DNA from: DASRDR01 sp963812945 [NCBI: uncultured Candidatus Rokubacteria bacterium]
GTDB taxonomy: Bacteria > Methylomirabilota > Methylomirabilia > Rokubacteriales
Assembly (NCBI GenBank): GCA_963812945.1
Contig: CAWEXD010000014.1
Coordinates: 1 to 38,503 of the forward strand
Reading direction: 5' to 3'
Length of the DNA stretch: 38,503 nucleotides
The translations under genes were made by a program, and so were the position numbers. This document shows positions 1 to 9,158 of this stretch, in pieces. The notes beneath the pieces were generated by a model, which saw only the letters and a list, made by a program, of their open reading frames with translations, did no database searches and had not been told where the DNA came from. The stretch's first letter is position 1; each line of letters starts with the position of its first letter.

Positions 1-663
1 GTGGCAATGACGCTGACGCTTCTGCTCGGGGCCGCGCCGGCGTGGGCGGACGACGCCCAGGACGCGCGGCAGCTGGTCGAGAAGGCCAAGCTCACGGTGG
101 AGGAGTTCCAGACCGACAAGAACATGGACTCGCTCCGTGACCTCGCCAAGCGGGCCAAGGGCATGCTCATCCTGCCCCAGATGGTCCGCGCCGCGTTCAT
201 CCTCGGGGCGTCGGGCGGCAGCGGCGTGCTGGTGGCACACGAGGGCGGGCAGTGGCGCGGGCCTACGTTCCACACGCTGGGCGGCGCGAGCTTCGGCTTC
301 CAGGCGGGGGCCGACGCGGCCGAGGTGATCATCCTGGCCTTGACCGAGCGCGGGGTCAACAAGCTGATGGATCCCCAGGTGAAGCTCGGCGCCGACATCA
401 GCGTCACTGCCGGACCGGTCGGGGCCGGCGCCGCCGCGGCCACGGCGGGTCTGAGCGCGGACCTGGTCAGCTATTCGATCGCCAAGGGCCTCTACGGCGG
501 CTTCTCGGTCGACGGCTCGGTGGTGGGGGCTCGGACGTCGCTGAATCACGCGTTCTTCGGCAAGCCCGTGACCCCGGCGGAAATCCTCATCAAGGGCGAG
601 GTGAAGAGTCCGCAGGCGGAGGGGTTGCTCCAGGCGGTCACCAAGCTCGCGGGCGGTCGCTAG
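1..663 (+). CDS. SYLF (Ysc84/DUF500) lipid-binding domain protein, 5' end cut by window
   Basis: The frame is open from the first base. The first ~16 residues look like the hydrophobic and cleavage parts of a signal peptide (ending AWA-DD) without the basic n-region, so the real start is probably upstream of the window and this entry is partial. The mature part shows the SYLF pattern: a helical start (residues ~20-55), MLILPQMVRAAFILGASGGSG, then Gly-rich blocks (TFHTLGGASFGFQAGADAAE, VGAGAAAATAG) and a GLYGGFSVDGSVV segment ending in NHAFFGKPVTPAEIL. SYLF proteins bind phosphoinositides in eukaryotes; bacterial members are exported and of unknown role. It is followed by a perfect 12-bp inverted repeat, so it may be a separate transcription unit from the glucosidase. 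Family assignment is firm; function is not known. Confidence 0.88.
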   Translation: MAMTLTLLLGAAPAWADDAQDARQLVEKAKLTVEEFQTDKNMDSLRDLAKRAKGMLILPQMVRAAFILGASGGSGVLVAHEGGQWRGPTFHTLGGASFGFQAGADAAEVIILALTERGVNKLMDPQVKLGADISVTAGPVGAGAAAATAGLSADLVSYSIAKGLYGGFSVDGSVVGARTSLNHAFFGKPVTPAEILIKGEVKSPQAEGLLQAVTKLAGGR

Positions 664-682
664 CCCAGGGCGGGGACGGAAG

Positions 683-740
683 GACACCGGCCCGCTCGCT
701 CCGATGGGAAGCAGAGGTCGGACGCGACCGGGCCGGTGTC
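683..740. terminator. 12-bp perfect inverted repeat after the SYLF gene
   Basis: GACACCGGCCCG (683-694) is perfectly complementary to CGGGCCGGTGTC (729-740), with a 34-nt spacer. It starts 20 nt after the SYLF stop codon. There is no T-run, so it is not a classical intrinsic terminator. It could be a long-loop hairpin terminator, an mRNA-stabilising stem or a dyad operator. Confidence 0.4.
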
Positions 741-877
741 TCACCTCCGGCCGCGGTTGAAGGCCCCGACCCCATGACCAAGTGGCGGCGGGCCCGACGG
801 TGGAGTCGGTCGTGGTACCGCGAATGTGACGGGATGCTCGGTCGCGCGGCGCGCGCCGCGGCAATGAGGTGACACAG

Positions 878-3643
878 ATGACGACGGGACGCGACGGGGC
901 CGAGCGGCAGCGACTTGCGGAGGCTCGTGGGCAAGGCGTGCCCTGGCGGAAATGGGGCCCGTACCTCTCGGAGCGCCAGTGGGGGACGGTCCGCGAGGAC
1001 TACAGCGACTCGGGCAATGCCTGGGATTACTTCAGCCACGACCAGGCGCGTTCGCGCGCCTACCGCTGGGGCGAGGACGGGCTGGCCGGCATCTCCGACG
1101 ACCGGCAGCTGCTCTGCTTCGCACTGGCGCTCTGGAACGGGAAGGACCCGATCCTCAAGGAGCGGCTGTTCGGGCTGACCAACAGCGAGGGGAATCACGG
1201 CGAGGACGTCAAGGAGTACTACTTCTACCTCGACTCGACGGCCACTCACTCGTACATGAAGTACCTCTACAAGTACCCTCAGGCGGAGTATCCGTACGGC
1301 GGGCTCATCGAGCAGAACCGCCGCCGGGGCCGACACGACTTCGAGTACGAGCTGCTCGACACGGGCGTGTTCGACCACGATCGCTACTTCGACGTGTTCG
1401 TCGAATACGCCAAGGCGTCCCCGGAGGACCTCCTCGTCCAGATCACCGTCGAGAACCGCGGTCCGGAGCCGGCCACGCTGCACGTGCTGCCGACCCTCTG
1501 GTTCCGCAACACCTGGTCGTGGGGAGGAGACGCGCCTCGCCCAGCGCTCCGGCAGGCGGCCTCCGGCGTGATCGCGGCCTCCCACCCGGATATCGGGGAG
1601 CGCTTTCTTTCCTGCGAAGGCGCTGCCGCGCTGCTCTTCACGGAGAACGAGACGAACACGGAGCGGCTGTTCCAGAGCCCCAACCGGACCCCCTACGTCA
1701 AGGACGGGATCAACGACTACCTCGTCCACGGGCGCCGCGAGGCGGTGAACCCCCAGCAGACGGGGACGAAGGCGTCGGCGCACTATCCGCTCACGGTGGG
1801 GGCGGGGGAATCCCGCACCATTCGGCTGCGGCTCAGTGACGTGACGCCGGCGGGGCCGGCGCCGACAGGGCACGGGCGTGGCGGGCCGTCCGGCAGCGAC
1901 TTCGACAAGGTCATGGGGGCGCGTCGGACGGAGGCGGACGAGTTCTATGCGGCGATCATCCCCTCGTCGCTGAAGGACGATGCGGCCAACGTGATGCGCC
2001 AGGCACTGGCCGGGATGCTGTGGACCAAGCAGTTCTACCACTACGATGTCGACCGGTGGCTCGAGGAGCACGGCGCCGGCCCCTTCAAGCCGACGCGGCG
2101 CGCCGCCTCGCGCAACGACCAGTGGCACCACATGCACAACGCCGACGTGATCTCCATGCCGGACAAGTGGGAGTACCCCTGGTACGCGGCGTGGGACCTG
2201 GCGTTCCACATCCTCGCGCTGACGCTGGTCGACGAGGACTTCGGCAAGCAGCAGCTGGACCTCATGCTCCGGGATCACTACCTGCATCCCAGCGGTCAGA
2301 TTCCCGCGTACGAGTGGAACTTCGGGGACGTCAACCCGCCGGTGCACGCCTGGGCCACGATCTTCACGTACAGGCTCGAGAAGGCCCGGCGGGGCCAGGG
2401 CGACGTCGAATGGCTCGAGCGCGCCTTCCAGAAGCTGACGCTGAACTTCACCTGGTGGGTGAACCGGAAGGACCGGTCTGGTAGCAACCTCTTCGAGGGC
2501 GGCTTCCTGGGGCTGGACAACATCGGAGTCTTCGACCGCAGCGCCCCGCTGCCGACGGGCGGCTACCTGGAGCAGGCCGACGGCACCGCGTGGATGGCGC
2601 TCTTCTGCCAGAACATGTGCGAGATCGCCAGTCAGCTGGCGCTCGAGCGGCCGGCCTACGCGGACATGGCGCTGAAGTTCGTCGAGCACTTCCTGTGGAT
2701 CTCGACGTCGATGATGCACGCCGGCGGAGACACCGGGATGTGGGACGAGGCCGACGGGTTCTTCTACGACGTCCTCCGGCTCCCGAACGGCCACGCCCAG
2801 CGTCTGAAGGTGCGCTCCATGGTCGGGCTGCTCCCGCTGTGTGCCGTCACCGTGTTCGACGGCAAGCTGCTGGAGAAGTACCCTGAGCTACGCCAGCGGC
2901 TGCGCCAGTTCATCGAGGCGCGCCCGGAGCTCCGGGCGTTCATCCACGACCCGGCGAAGCAGGGTCAGGGGGGCCGGCGGCTCGGCGCCATTCTGGACGA
3001 GACCAAGCTCCGGCGGGTCCTGGCGATCATGCTCGACGAGCGGGAGTTCTTGAGCCCCTACGGCATCCGGGCCCTGTCCCGCATCCACGCCGAGCAGCCG
3101 TACGTGTTCCATGTGAACGGCCAGGAGTACCGGGTGTCGTACCTCCCCGCGGAGTCCGACAGCGGCATGTTCGGGGGCAACTCCAACTGGCGGGGACCGA
3201 TCTGGATGCCCGTCAACGGGCTGATCATCCGGGCGCTGCTCCAGTACTACACGTACTACGGCGACGCGTTCACCATCGAGTGCCCCACGGGCTCCGGCCG
3301 GCAGATGACCCTGTACCAGGTCGCCGAGGAGCTCAGCCGTCGGCTGACGAGCATCTTCCTGCGAGACGACCAGGGCCGGCGTCCGGTCCACGGGGGCGCG
3401 CGAAAGTTCCAGGAGGACCCGCACTGGGATTACCCCCTGTTCTACGAGTACTTCCACGGCGACAACGGCGCCGGCCTGGGCGCGAGCCACCAGACCGGGT
3501 GGACCGGCATCATCGCCCGCGCCATGCATCTGTTCGCGACGAGCACGCCGAAGGAGTTCCTCGAGCTCGGGACGGATGCCGGGGGCGCGGAGCCGGCAGC
3601 GAGTGGCCAGACCGGGGGCGCGCCGCCCAGCCGAAAGCGCTGA
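878..3643 (+). CDS. GH63/MGH1-like glucosidase
   Basis: A large (~920 aa) cytosolic-looking protein with no signal peptide. It resembles bacterial GH63-type (YgjK/mannosylglycerate hydrolase-like) glucosidases: an N-terminal beta-rich region (to about residue 340), then an (alpha/alpha)6 barrel. The barrel carries [16 protein letters not shown] (~residues 477-495), whose Asp is in the expected general-acid position, then [14 protein letters not shown] (~770-785) and [15 protein letters not shown] near the C-terminus. These enzymes hydrolyse alpha-glucosidic linkages in oligosaccharides; the substrate cannot be told from sequence. The ATG at 878 has GAGGTG seven bases upstream; an in-frame GTG at 869 would add three residues but overlaps that Shine-Dalgarno. 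Position next to a GH13 enzyme suggests a joint role in glycogen, maltodextrin or compatible-solute turnover. Confidence 0.85.
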   Translation: MTTGRDGAERQRLAEARGQGVPWRKWGPYLSERQWGTVREDYSDSGNAWDYFSHDQARSRAYRWGEDGLAGISDDRQLLCFALALWNGKDPILKERLFGLTNSEGNHGEDVKEYYFYLDSTATHSYMKYLYKYPQAEYPYGGLIEQNRRRGRHDFEYELLDTGVFDHDRYFDVFVEYAKASPEDLLVQITVENRGPEPATLHVLPTLWFRNTWSWGGDAPRPALRQAASGVIAASHPDIGERFLSCEGAAALLFTENETNTERLFQSPNRTPYVKDGINDYLVHGRREAVNPQQTGTKASAHYPLTVGAGESRTIRLRLSDVTPAGPAPTGHGRGGPSGSDFDKVMGARRTEADEFYAAIIPSSLKDDAANVMRQALAGMLWTKQFYHYDVDRWLEEHGAGPFKPTRRAASRNDQWHHMHNADVISMPDKWEYPWYAAWDLAFHILALTLVDEDFGKQQLDLMLRDHYLHPSGQIPAYEWNFGDVNPPVHAWATIFTYRLEKARRGQGDVEWLERAFQKLTLNFTWWVNRKDRSGSNLFEGGFLGLDNIGVFDRSAPLPTGGYLEQADGTAWMALFCQNMCEIASQLALERPAYADMALKFVEHFLWISTSMMHAGGDTGMWDEADGFFYDVLRLPNGHAQRLKVRSMVGLLPLCAVTVFDGKLLEKYPELRQRLRQFIEARPELRAFIHDPAKQGQGGRRLGAILDETKLRRVLAIMLDEREFLSPYGIRALSRIHAEQPYVFHVNGQEYRVSYLPAESDSGMFGGNSNWRGPIWMPVNGLIIRALLQYYTYYGDAFTIECPTGSGRQMTLYQVAEELSRRLTSIFLRDDQGRRPVHGGARKFQEDPHWDYPLFYEYFHGDNGAGLGASHQTGWTGIIARAMHLFATSTPKEFLELGTDAGGAEPAASGQTGGAPPSRKR

Positions 3644-3644
3644 C

Positions 3645-3782
3645 GTGCGGGTACCGGCGCACCCGTCGCTCCACCGGAGCAACACGGGCGCCTGGCTGAC
3701 GGAGTGGTCTCGCGCCCTGGGCCGGCCGGTGACGCCGCAAGACGCGGGGACCGCCGGGCCGGACCGTCTCGCGGGACCATGA
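3645..3782 (+). pseudogene. Decayed N-terminal fragment of a GH13 alpha-amylase gene
   Basis: Translation from GTG 3645 to the TGA at 3780-3782 gives 45 residues. They align without gaps to the start of the intact GH13 protein encoded downstream (from residue ~7): 20 of 41 positions are identical, including WLTE, LGRP and the DR near the end. The intact gene continues into the barrel, but this copy stops after about 45 codons. It begins one base after the glucosidase stop and its TGA overlaps the ATG of the lipoprotein gene (ATGA at 3779-3782). I infer that the amylase gene once followed the glucosidase directly, and that a duplication or insertion left this stub. It could still be translated as a short leader coupling the two neighbours. 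Confidence 0.7.
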
Positions 3783-4855
3783 GCCGGACCGTTCGGCTTC
3801 TCGCCGCGCTCGGCATGGCGGGATGCGCGAGCATTGGCCCGTCGACGGTGACGCGCGACCGATTCGACTACACGGGGGCGGTCGCCGAGTCGTGGAAGAG
3901 CCAGATGCTCTTGAACCTGGTCAAGCTGCGCTACGGCGACACGCCGGTGTTCCTGGACGTCGGACAGATCGTCAGCGGCTACACGGTGCAGAGCACCTTC
4001 TCGGCGGGGGGGAGCATCTTCAGCACAAGCGGGGTGGTGCCGGGGGTCCCCAACAGCAGCGTGACGCTGGGCGCTCAGGGCCAATACACCGATCGGCCGA
4101 CCATCACCTACACCCCGCTCGCGGGGGAGCGCTTCGCGCGCTCCCTCATGACGCCGGTGCCCCCGGCGGCCCTCCTGAGCTTGATCCAGGCCGGGAACCC
4201 CGTAGACCTGGTGATGCGGCTCGCGGTGCACGTCGTGAACGGCATCCACAACCGGTACGGGGGCGACGCGCGGGCGCGCGCGGCGGACCCGGAGTTCTAC
4301 CAGCTCCTGGAGGGGCTCCGGCGGGTCCAGCTCTCCGGAGCGATCGGGATGCGGGTGCGCCGGATCGACCGCGAAGAGGCCGTGGTGATGACCTTCCGGC
4401 ACAAGGTAGGCCCGAGCATCGAGGCGGAGGTGCGGGCCCTCCGGGAGCTGCTCGGCCTCGATCCGGGCGGCGCCGAGTTTCAGGTCGTGTACGGCTCGGT
4501 CGCGGCCAACGACAAGCAGATCGCGATCCTCAGCCGGTCCATCCTGGAGGTGTTGGTGGATCTCTCGTCCTTCATTGCGGTGCCCGAGGCCCACGTGGCC
4601 GACCGCCGCGTGACCCCGACGGCGGAGCCCGAGGTGGGACCGAGCGGGCCCATCCGGCCCCTGATCCAAATCGGGAGCTCCCCGGAGCGGCCGGCCGACG
4701 CGTTTCTGGCCGTGCCCTATCGGGGCTACTGGTTCTGGATCGACGACCGTGACATGGGGTCGAAGCGGCTGTTCAGCTTCTTGATGTTCATCTTCACGCT
4801 CGTGGAGACCGGCGGGAAGGAAGGGGTCCCCGTCCTGACGATCCCGACGCAGTAA
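3779..4855 (+). CDS. Conserved lipoprotein of unknown function
   Basis: A 358-residue protein starting MSRTVRLLAALGMAGC, a short lipoprotein signal peptide with its lipobox cysteine at residue 16, so it is predicted to be a membrane-anchored periplasmic or outer-membrane lipoprotein. After the cysteine comes a segment with the pattern LLNLVKLRYGDTPVFLDVGQ, which I recall from uncharacterised envelope lipoproteins, followed by a Ser/Gly/Thr-rich stretch (~60-115) and a mixed alpha/beta remainder. A late YRGYWFWIDDRDMGSK segment and a hydrophobic FSFLMFIFTLV stretch lie near the C-terminus. The start is chosen for the lipobox; the frame is open further upstream to 3704 but that would spoil the signal peptide. 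It sits between the two halves of an apparent amylase duplication, and its TAA overlaps the next possible ATG. Function unknown. Confidence 0.75.
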   Translation: MSRTVRLLAALGMAGCASIGPSTVTRDRFDYTGAVAESWKSQMLLNLVKLRYGDTPVFLDVGQIVSGYTVQSTFSAGGSIFSTSGVVPGVPNSSVTLGAQGQYTDRPTITYTPLAGERFARSLMTPVPPAALLSLIQAGNPVDLVMRLAVHVVNGIHNRYGGDARARAADPEFYQLLEGLRRVQLSGAIGMRVRRIDREEAVVMTFRHKVGPSIEAEVRALRELLGLDPGGAEFQVVYGSVAANDKQIAILSRSILEVLVDLSSFIAVPEAHVADRRVTPTAEPEVGPSGPIRPLIQIGSSPERPADAFLAVPYRGYWFWIDDRDMGSKRLFSFLMFIFTLVETGGKEGVPVLTIPTQ

Positions 4856-4866
4856 TGGAGGCGCCG

Positions 4867-6351
4867 ATGAGGCCTGCACCGTCCTACCCAGCGCTCTACC
4901 AGGTCAACACGCGCGTCTGGCTGACCGAGCGGTCCCAGATCCTGGGGCGGCCCGCGACCCTCGACGACGTTCCGGACGCCGAGCTGGACCGTATCGCGCA
5001 GATGGGGTTCGACTGGATCTGGCTCCTGAGCGTGTGGCGGACCGGGGCGGCCGGGCAGCGGGCGTCGCGCGAGAACCCCGAGTGGCGGCGGGAGTTCGAG
5101 CACACCCTGCCGGACCTCACCGAGGAGGACATCGCCGGCTCCGGGTTCGCGATCACCGGCTACACGGTGCATCCGAGCCTCGGCGGGGATCCGGCGCTGG
5201 CCCGGCTGCGCGACCGGATCCGGAAGCGCGGCCTCCGGCTCATGCTCGACTTCGTCCCGAATCACACCGCGCTCGACCACTCGTGGGTGGAAAGCCACCC
5301 CGAGTACTACGTGCCCGGCACGGAGACGGACCTGGCCCGGGCGCCGCAGAACTACACCTGGGTCAAGCGGCGGCAGGGTCTGCGGCTGCTCGCCCACGGC
5401 CGGGACCCGTACTTTTCCGGCTGGCCGGACACCCTTCAGCTCGACTACAGCAACGCGGCCACGCAGGAAGCGATGCTGGACGAGCTGCTGAAGATCAGCG
5501 GGCAGTGCGACGGCGTGCGCTGCGACATGGCGATGCTCGTCCAGCCCGACGTCTTCGAGCGGACCTGGGGCCGCCGGGCGCCGCCCTTCTGGCGGCGGGC
5601 GACCCAGCGGGTGCGCGAGCGCGTGCCCGGCTTCTGCTTCATGGCTGAAGTCTACTGGGACCTGGAGTGGACGATGCTCCAGCAGGGGTTCGACTACGCG
5701 TACGACAAGCGCCTCTACGACCGCCTGCACGAGGGGCACGCGCGGCCGGTCCGCGAGCACTTCCTGGCCGGGCTCGACTACCAGAGCAAGCTCGCCCGGT
5801 TCCTGGAGAACCACGACGAGCCCCGGGCCGCGGCGACCTTCGCGTCCCGCCAGCACGAGGCCGCCGCCGTCCTCACGTACCTGTCGCCAGGCCTGCGCTT
5901 CTTCCATCAGGGGCAATTCGAGGGCCGGCGGAAGCGAATCTCCCCGCACCTGGTCCGGGCGCCCGTGGAGCCCGCCGATGTGCCGCTCGGTCGGTTCTAC
6001 GACACTCTCCTGACGACGCTCCGGCAGCCGACTGTCCGCGACGGCCAGTGGAGCCTGCTCGAGCGCGTGCCGGCCTGGGCGGGCAACGGGTCATGGGACG
6101 GCTTCATCTGCTTCGGCTGGCAGGGGCAGGACGGCCACCGTACGCTCGTCACCGTGAACTACGTGCCGACCCAGGGTCAGTGCTACGTTCGGCTGCCGTT
6201 CGACGAGCTGCGCGGAACGTCCGTGCGGCTGCGCGACCAGATGAGCCCCGCTGTCTACGACCGGAGCGGCGACGAGCTACTGGCACGGGGCCTGTATCTG
6301 GACGTACCCGGATGGGGCTATCACGTCTTCGACGTGCCCCGGCCGTCCTGA
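4867..6351 (+). CDS. GH13 alpha-amylase family glycosidase
   Basis: About 494 residues with the GH13 conserved regions in order. Counted from the upstream ATG at 4855, these are region I DFVPNHT (132-138), region II DGVRCDMA with the nucleophile Asp224, region III FMAEVYWD with general acid Glu265, and region IV FLENHDE with Asp321. No signal peptide, so cytoplasmic. The N-terminal motif YQVNTRVWLTE followed by LDRIAQMGFDWIWLL is typical of a GH13 subgroup annotated simply as alpha-amylase family. The ATG at 4867 has a strong GGAGG five bases away (4857-4861), so it is preferred over the ATG at 4855, which overlaps the preceding TAA. It acts on alpha-glucans or oligosaccharides, possibly by transfer rather than hydrolysis; exact specificity is unknown. 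It is likely co-transcribed with the glucosidase and lipoprotein upstream. Confidence 0.88.
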   Translation: MRPAPSYPALYQVNTRVWLTERSQILGRPATLDDVPDAELDRIAQMGFDWIWLLSVWRTGAAGQRASRENPEWRREFEHTLPDLTEEDIAGSGFAITGYTVHPSLGGDPALARLRDRIRKRGLRLMLDFVPNHTALDHSWVESHPEYYVPGTETDLARAPQNYTWVKRRQGLRLLAHGRDPYFSGWPDTLQLDYSNAATQEAMLDELLKISGQCDGVRCDMAMLVQPDVFERTWGRRAPPFWRRATQRVRERVPGFCFMAEVYWDLEWTMLQQGFDYAYDKRLYDRLHEGHARPVREHFLAGLDYQSKLARFLENHDEPRAAATFASRQHEAAAVLTYLSPGLRFFHQGQFEGRRKRISPHLVRAPVEPADVPLGRFYDTLLTTLRQPTVRDGQWSLLERVPAWAGNGSWDGFICFGWQGQDGHRTLVTVNYVPTQGQCYVRLPFDELRGTSVRLRDQMSPAVYDRSGDELLARGLYLDVPGWGYHVFDVPRPS

Positions 6352-6414
6352 AATGACCAGACGATGACCACAGATTTCCGAGACGACGGGCCGGGCCTCG
6401 GCGGAGGACGGGTC

Positions 6415-8616
6415 GTGCGTCGATCGATGAGGCGTGCAGTCGGCGTCCTCGTCCTGCTGCCCGTGCTGGCCGGATGCAGCGGTAGCAGCACGCCCGCGCC
6501 CGTGTTCGGGGGGAAGTCGGTCCAGGCGGACCAGGAGTGGCCCCAGGAGCTGATGGGCGGGGACGGCTCGACGGTGCTCCTCTACCAGCCCCAGGTCGAG
6601 AGCTGGAAGGACCACAAGCTCGTCCGGGCCCGCATGGCGGTCGCGTTCCGGCGGATGGGGACCCCGGCCCCCGTCCTCGGCGGCGTGGTCCTGGAGGGCG
6701 ACACCGCGACCAGCAGCGAGGCGGGACAGGTCCGGATCTCGAACATCCGGATCCTCGAGGGGCGCTTCCCGGCGCTCTCACCGAGTGAGTCCGACCGGCT
6801 CCTCGACGCGCTGCGGGCGCGCATGACGAAGGAAGACGTGGTCATCGCGCTCGAGCGGCTCACGGCCTACCTCGACCGGGCCGAGACGGCCCTCACCGCC
6901 GTGCCGCTGAAGACGGATCCCCCGAAGATCTTCGTGAGCACACGGCCCGCGGTCCTGGTGGTCCTCGACGGGGCGCCGGTGATGGCGCCGATCGCCGGGA
7001 CGGACCTCAAGTACGCGGTCAACACGAACTGGGATCTGCTCCGCGACGGCGCGGCGTACTACCTCCGCCACGAACAGGGCTGGCTCACCGCTCCCGCTCC
7101 CACGGGGCCCTGGACACCCGTGGGCACGCTGCCACCGGGCTTTGAGCGGATCCCGGCGGGCGATCCGAACTGGGACGACGTGCGGAAGGCGGTCCCGGCC
7201 AAGCCGCTGACGCCAGCGGCTCTGCCGACGGTCCTCGTGAGCGAGACGCCGGCCGAGCTGATCCTCCTCGAGGGGGAGCCCAAGCTGGAGGCCATCCCGG
7301 GCACGAAGCTCTCCTGGGTCACGAACACGGAGAGCGACCTGTTCCGCTCGTCCACCGACGAGCGGTACTACTACCTCGTGGCCGGACGGTGGTTCCGGGC
7401 GGACAAGCTGGACGGGCCGTGGCGCTTCGCGACGACGGAGCTGCCCCCGGACTTCGCACGGATCCCTTCCAACCATCCCCGGGGCGATGTCCTCGCCCTG
7501 GTGCCGGGCACCCGGCAGGCGCAGGAGGCGGTGATCCAGGGGCACATCCCGCAGACCGCCCGGGTCGAGCGGAAGAAGGTCCAGCCGCCCACCGTGAGCT
7601 ATCGGGGGACGCCCGAGTGGAAGCCCATCGAGGGGACGCCGCTGGCGTACGCCGCGAACAGCCCGTACGACATCCTGAAGGTCGGCGATCTCTATTACCT
7701 GTGCTTCCAGGCGGTGTGGTTCGTGTCGCGCAGCCCGCAGGGGCCATGGGAGGCGGCCGACAAGGTGCCGGGCGCGGTCTACGACATCCCGCCGAGCAGC
7801 CCCGTCTATCACACGTCCTACGTGTACGTCTATGACACGGATCCGGACTGGGTGACGTACGGCTACATGCCGGGCTACTACGGCACCTACTACGCCTGGG
7901 GAGTGATGGCGTTCGGCACGGGCTGGTACTACGCGTCGTACGTCTACGACGACGTCTACTGGCCGTACGCCTACACCTACGGCGCGGGGACCTGGTACAA
8001 CGAGCACACTGGCACGTACGGGCGGAGCGCCGCCGCCTACGGGCCGTACGGCGGCGTCGGCCGCGCGGCCGCGTACAACCCCACGACTGGCACCTACGCC
8101 CGTGGCGCCGCCGCGTACGGGGATTACCAGGCGCGGGGCTGGGCCGAGGCGTACAACCCGAGAACCGGCACCTACGCGCGCACCGCCCAGGGCAGCAACG
8201 TCTACGGAAACTGGGGGACCACCGCAGTGGTGCGGGGCGACGACTGGGCCCGCACCGCGCGTGCCAGCGGCGGCGCCGGCAGCGCCGCGGCCGTCCGGAC
8301 CTCGAGCGGGGACAGCGCCGTCGTGGCGCGGGGCGACAACAACGTGTACGTCGGCAAGGACGGCCAGGTCTATCGCCGAACCGACACCGGTGGCTGGGAC
8401 CGGTACGAGGGCGGCCAGTGGAGCGGGGGGGCCTCGCGCGTCGATTCGGCCACCGCCCAGAGTCTCAACCGCGACGCCGAGCTCCGGTCCTCCGGCGCCA
8501 GCCGGGCAAGCGAGTCCCAGGCCTGGCGAAGCAGTGGCGGAAGCGCGGCGTCGCGGGCGGGCGCGGGCGGCGGCATGCGTGGGGGCGGTGGGGGACGCGG
8601 AGGCGGTCGGCGATGA
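6415..8616 (+). CDS. Large repeat-containing lipoprotein with Tyr/Gly-rich tail
   Basis: The chosen GTG has GGAGG seven bases upstream (6403-6407) and gives a 733-residue protein with a lipoprotein signal peptide (LLPVLAGC). Positions here count from the in-frame ATG at 6364. Three diverged ~75-residue repeats lie at about 188-265, 289-367 and 410-477. Each has a short strand, an IxGT motif, a YYL or similar strand, a W, GPW and a closing IP. Such proteins are often labelled carbohydrate-binding family V/XII in automatic annotation; I have no direct evidence of sugar binding. From ~480 the protein becomes Tyr/Trp-rich, then holds repeats of AYNPxTGTYAR (~570-606) and a Gly/Ser/Arg-rich end. 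Probably an outer-membrane or surface lipoprotein. Its TGA overlaps the next ATG (ATGA), which indicates coupling to the small lipoprotein. Confidence 0.78.
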   Translation: MRRSMRRAVGVLVLLPVLAGCSGSSTPAPVFGGKSVQADQEWPQELMGGDGSTVLLYQPQVESWKDHKLVRARMAVAFRRMGTPAPVLGGVVLEGDTATSSEAGQVRISNIRILEGRFPALSPSESDRLLDALRARMTKEDVVIALERLTAYLDRAETALTAVPLKTDPPKIFVSTRPAVLVVLDGAPVMAPIAGTDLKYAVNTNWDLLRDGAAYYLRHEQGWLTAPAPTGPWTPVGTLPPGFERIPAGDPNWDDVRKAVPAKPLTPAALPTVLVSETPAELILLEGEPKLEAIPGTKLSWVTNTESDLFRSSTDERYYYLVAGRWFRADKLDGPWRFATTELPPDFARIPSNHPRGDVLALVPGTRQAQEAVIQGHIPQTARVERKKVQPPTVSYRGTPEWKPIEGTPLAYAANSPYDILKVGDLYYLCFQAVWFVSRSPQGPWEAADKVPGAVYDIPPSSPVYHTSYVYVYDTDPDWVTYGYMPGYYGTYYAWGVMAFGTGWYYASYVYDDVYWPYAYTYGAGTWYNEHTGTYGRSAAAYGPYGGVGRAAAYNPTTGTYARGAAAYGDYQARGWAEAYNPRTGTYARTAQGSNVYGNWGTTAVVRGDDWARTARASGGAGSAAAVRTSSGDSAVVARGDNNVYVGKDGQVYRRTDTGGWDRYEGGQWSGGASRVDSATAQSLNRDAELRSSGASRASESQAWRSSGGSAASRAGAGGGMRGGGGGRGGGRR

Positions 8617-9020
8617 CGAACATGATCTCGGTGGGGTGGACCCGGCGGCGCGCCGTTTTGGCCGGGGCGCTCGTCGCGTGGCTCGCGACGGGCTGCCTCA
8701 TACGGGGGAACTACTACGCCGGACGCAGCAGTGGCGACCAGGAGGCGTGCATACCGTTCAACTTCGACGTCTCGATCGAGGAGGGCGGGCGCATCGTCGG
8801 GGTCGCCGCCACCGAGCACCAGTGGGGAGCGACGAGCTGGGACGTCTCGGGCCAGGTGACCGGGTTGGACATCGTGCTCGAGACGCGGACGATGGACCCG
8901 CGGGTTCCCGAGCCTCGTCTCCGGTGGCGGGGGCGTCAGCACGCGGTCTGGCTGGAGGTGACGCAGGAGGGGGGCAGCGGATGCTCCGCGCCGCGGAGCG
9001 TCTCCCTGCACAAAAAATAA
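8613..9020 (+). CDS. Small lipoprotein, function unknown
   Basis: A 135-residue protein starting at the ATG that overlaps the preceding stop by 4 bp. An arginine pair (residues 11-13) precedes a hydrophobic stretch ending LVAWLATGC, a lipobox with the cysteine at residue 28. The mature part is short and predicted to be beta-rich, with two further cysteines (one in DQEACIPF, one near the end in GSGCSAP) that could form a disulfide in the periplasm. It carries no domain I recognise. Translational coupling to the repeat lipoprotein suggests the two form one envelope complex; this is inference. Confidence 0.7.
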   Translation: MTNMISVGWTRRRAVLAGALVAWLATGCLIRGNYYAGRSSGDQEACIPFNFDVSIEEGGRIVGVAATEHQWGATSWDVSGQVTGLDIVLETRTMDPRVPEPRLRWRGRQHAVWLEVTQEGGSGCSAPRSVSLHKK

Positions 9021-9158
9021 CTTCGGCGCTACCGCACCTCTTCGACACCTTGCGGCCCAGGCGGGCAGGGATCATGTCGGAACGGACCATTCCGGCGTAG
9101 CCTCCTGACCATGGTAGTGTACGGCGGTGTGACACTCACCACGAGCCGGAGGAGACTC

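Noticed and set aside
638-2794. Long minus-strand ORF opposite the glucosidase gene
   Set aside because: Arg/Val-rich shadow frame produced by GC-rich codon structure; the plus-strand protein has family motifs and a ribosome site.
2888-4879. Minus-strand ORF over the glucosidase end and lipoprotein
   Set aside because: Shadow of genes on the plus strand; no domain pattern.
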